Assembly: GCA_959601025.1 (NCBI GenBank)
Contig: CAUGOD010000067.1
Coordinates: forward strand, 1 to 5,737
Reading direction: 5' to 3'
Source of the DNA: an uncultured Oscillospiraceae bacterium
Lineage (GTDB): Bacteria; Bacillota; Clostridia; Oscillospirales; Acutalibacteraceae
DNA length: 5,737 nt
Shown here: positions 5,717 through 5,737 of the stretch, piece after piece
How the letters are laid out: each line of letters opens with the position of its first letter
Position numbering within the stretch: the stretch's first letter is position 1
The notes under the pieces: model-generated
What the model was told of the DNA's origin: nothing
Database searches by the model: none
The model's input: only the letters and a program-made list of their open reading frames with translations
Position numbers and translations under genes: made by a program

Positions 5717-5737
5717 AAGAGGAGGAAGCCAACGGAG
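5717..5737 (+). promoter_or_regulatory. Purine-rich Shine-Dalgarno-like stretch at the window end
   Basis: AAGAGGAGG (5717-5725) and a second short purine cluster ACGGAG (5732-5737) suggest that a plus-strand gene starts at or just past the right edge. No ATG, GTG or TTG follows within the window, so no coding region is called. Confidence 0.35.

Overview
The window is GC-rich DNA that reads like a low-copy chromosomal region of a high-GC member of the Clostridia (Bacillota), possibly a gut Oscillospiraceae-type organism. The clues are strong AAGGAGG-type ribosome binding sites, housekeeping-sigma promoters with 17-base spacers, intrinsic terminators, and codons with G or C at the third position. 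The taxonomic call is an inference from style, not from a marker gene. All convincing genes lie on the plus strand, each in its own transcription unit. The long antisense reading frames are shadows of the GC-rich genes.

Layout: bases 1-98 are an AT-rich leader with no gene I can support. A near-consensus promoter (99-127) precedes the most unusual locus, 211-2101. It encodes an XRE/Cro-type DNA-binding domain, a Pro/Ala-rich linker and about twelve membrane segments, split by a single +1 frame disruption in a GGC repeat near 661-677. Removing one G rejoins the halves into one reading frame of about 629 codons. The membrane part looks like a degenerate MalF-plus-MalG (CUT1 sugar ABC permease) pair in one chain. 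The second half carries the sequence SLKPRAEIFLYPPRLF, a hallmark of MalG-type permeases. A perfect-looking terminator (2125-2164) closes the unit.

After a 270-base intergenic region with its own moderate promoter comes a complete P-type Ca2+-ATPase of the plasma-membrane (type IIB) kind (2372-5056, 894 aa). It has all catalytic motifs and a single-Ca2+-site signature. A weak terminator, a very good promoter flanked by an inverted repeat, and a strong ribosome binding site then lead to a small two-helix membrane protein with a C-terminal zinc ribbon (5173-5559), followed by a hairpin terminator. The last 120 bases hold an 18-base imperfect palindrome and a purine-rich Shine-Dalgarno-like stretch, apparently the leader of a gene that starts just beyond the window.

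The genes do not form one operon. The main candidate for new biology is the regulator-permease fusion: a possible one-component membrane-bound transcription factor whose sensor is derived from a sugar ABC transporter. It could alternatively be a decaying gene. The Ca2+ pump and the zinc-ribbon protein are separate units with no direct functional link visible here.
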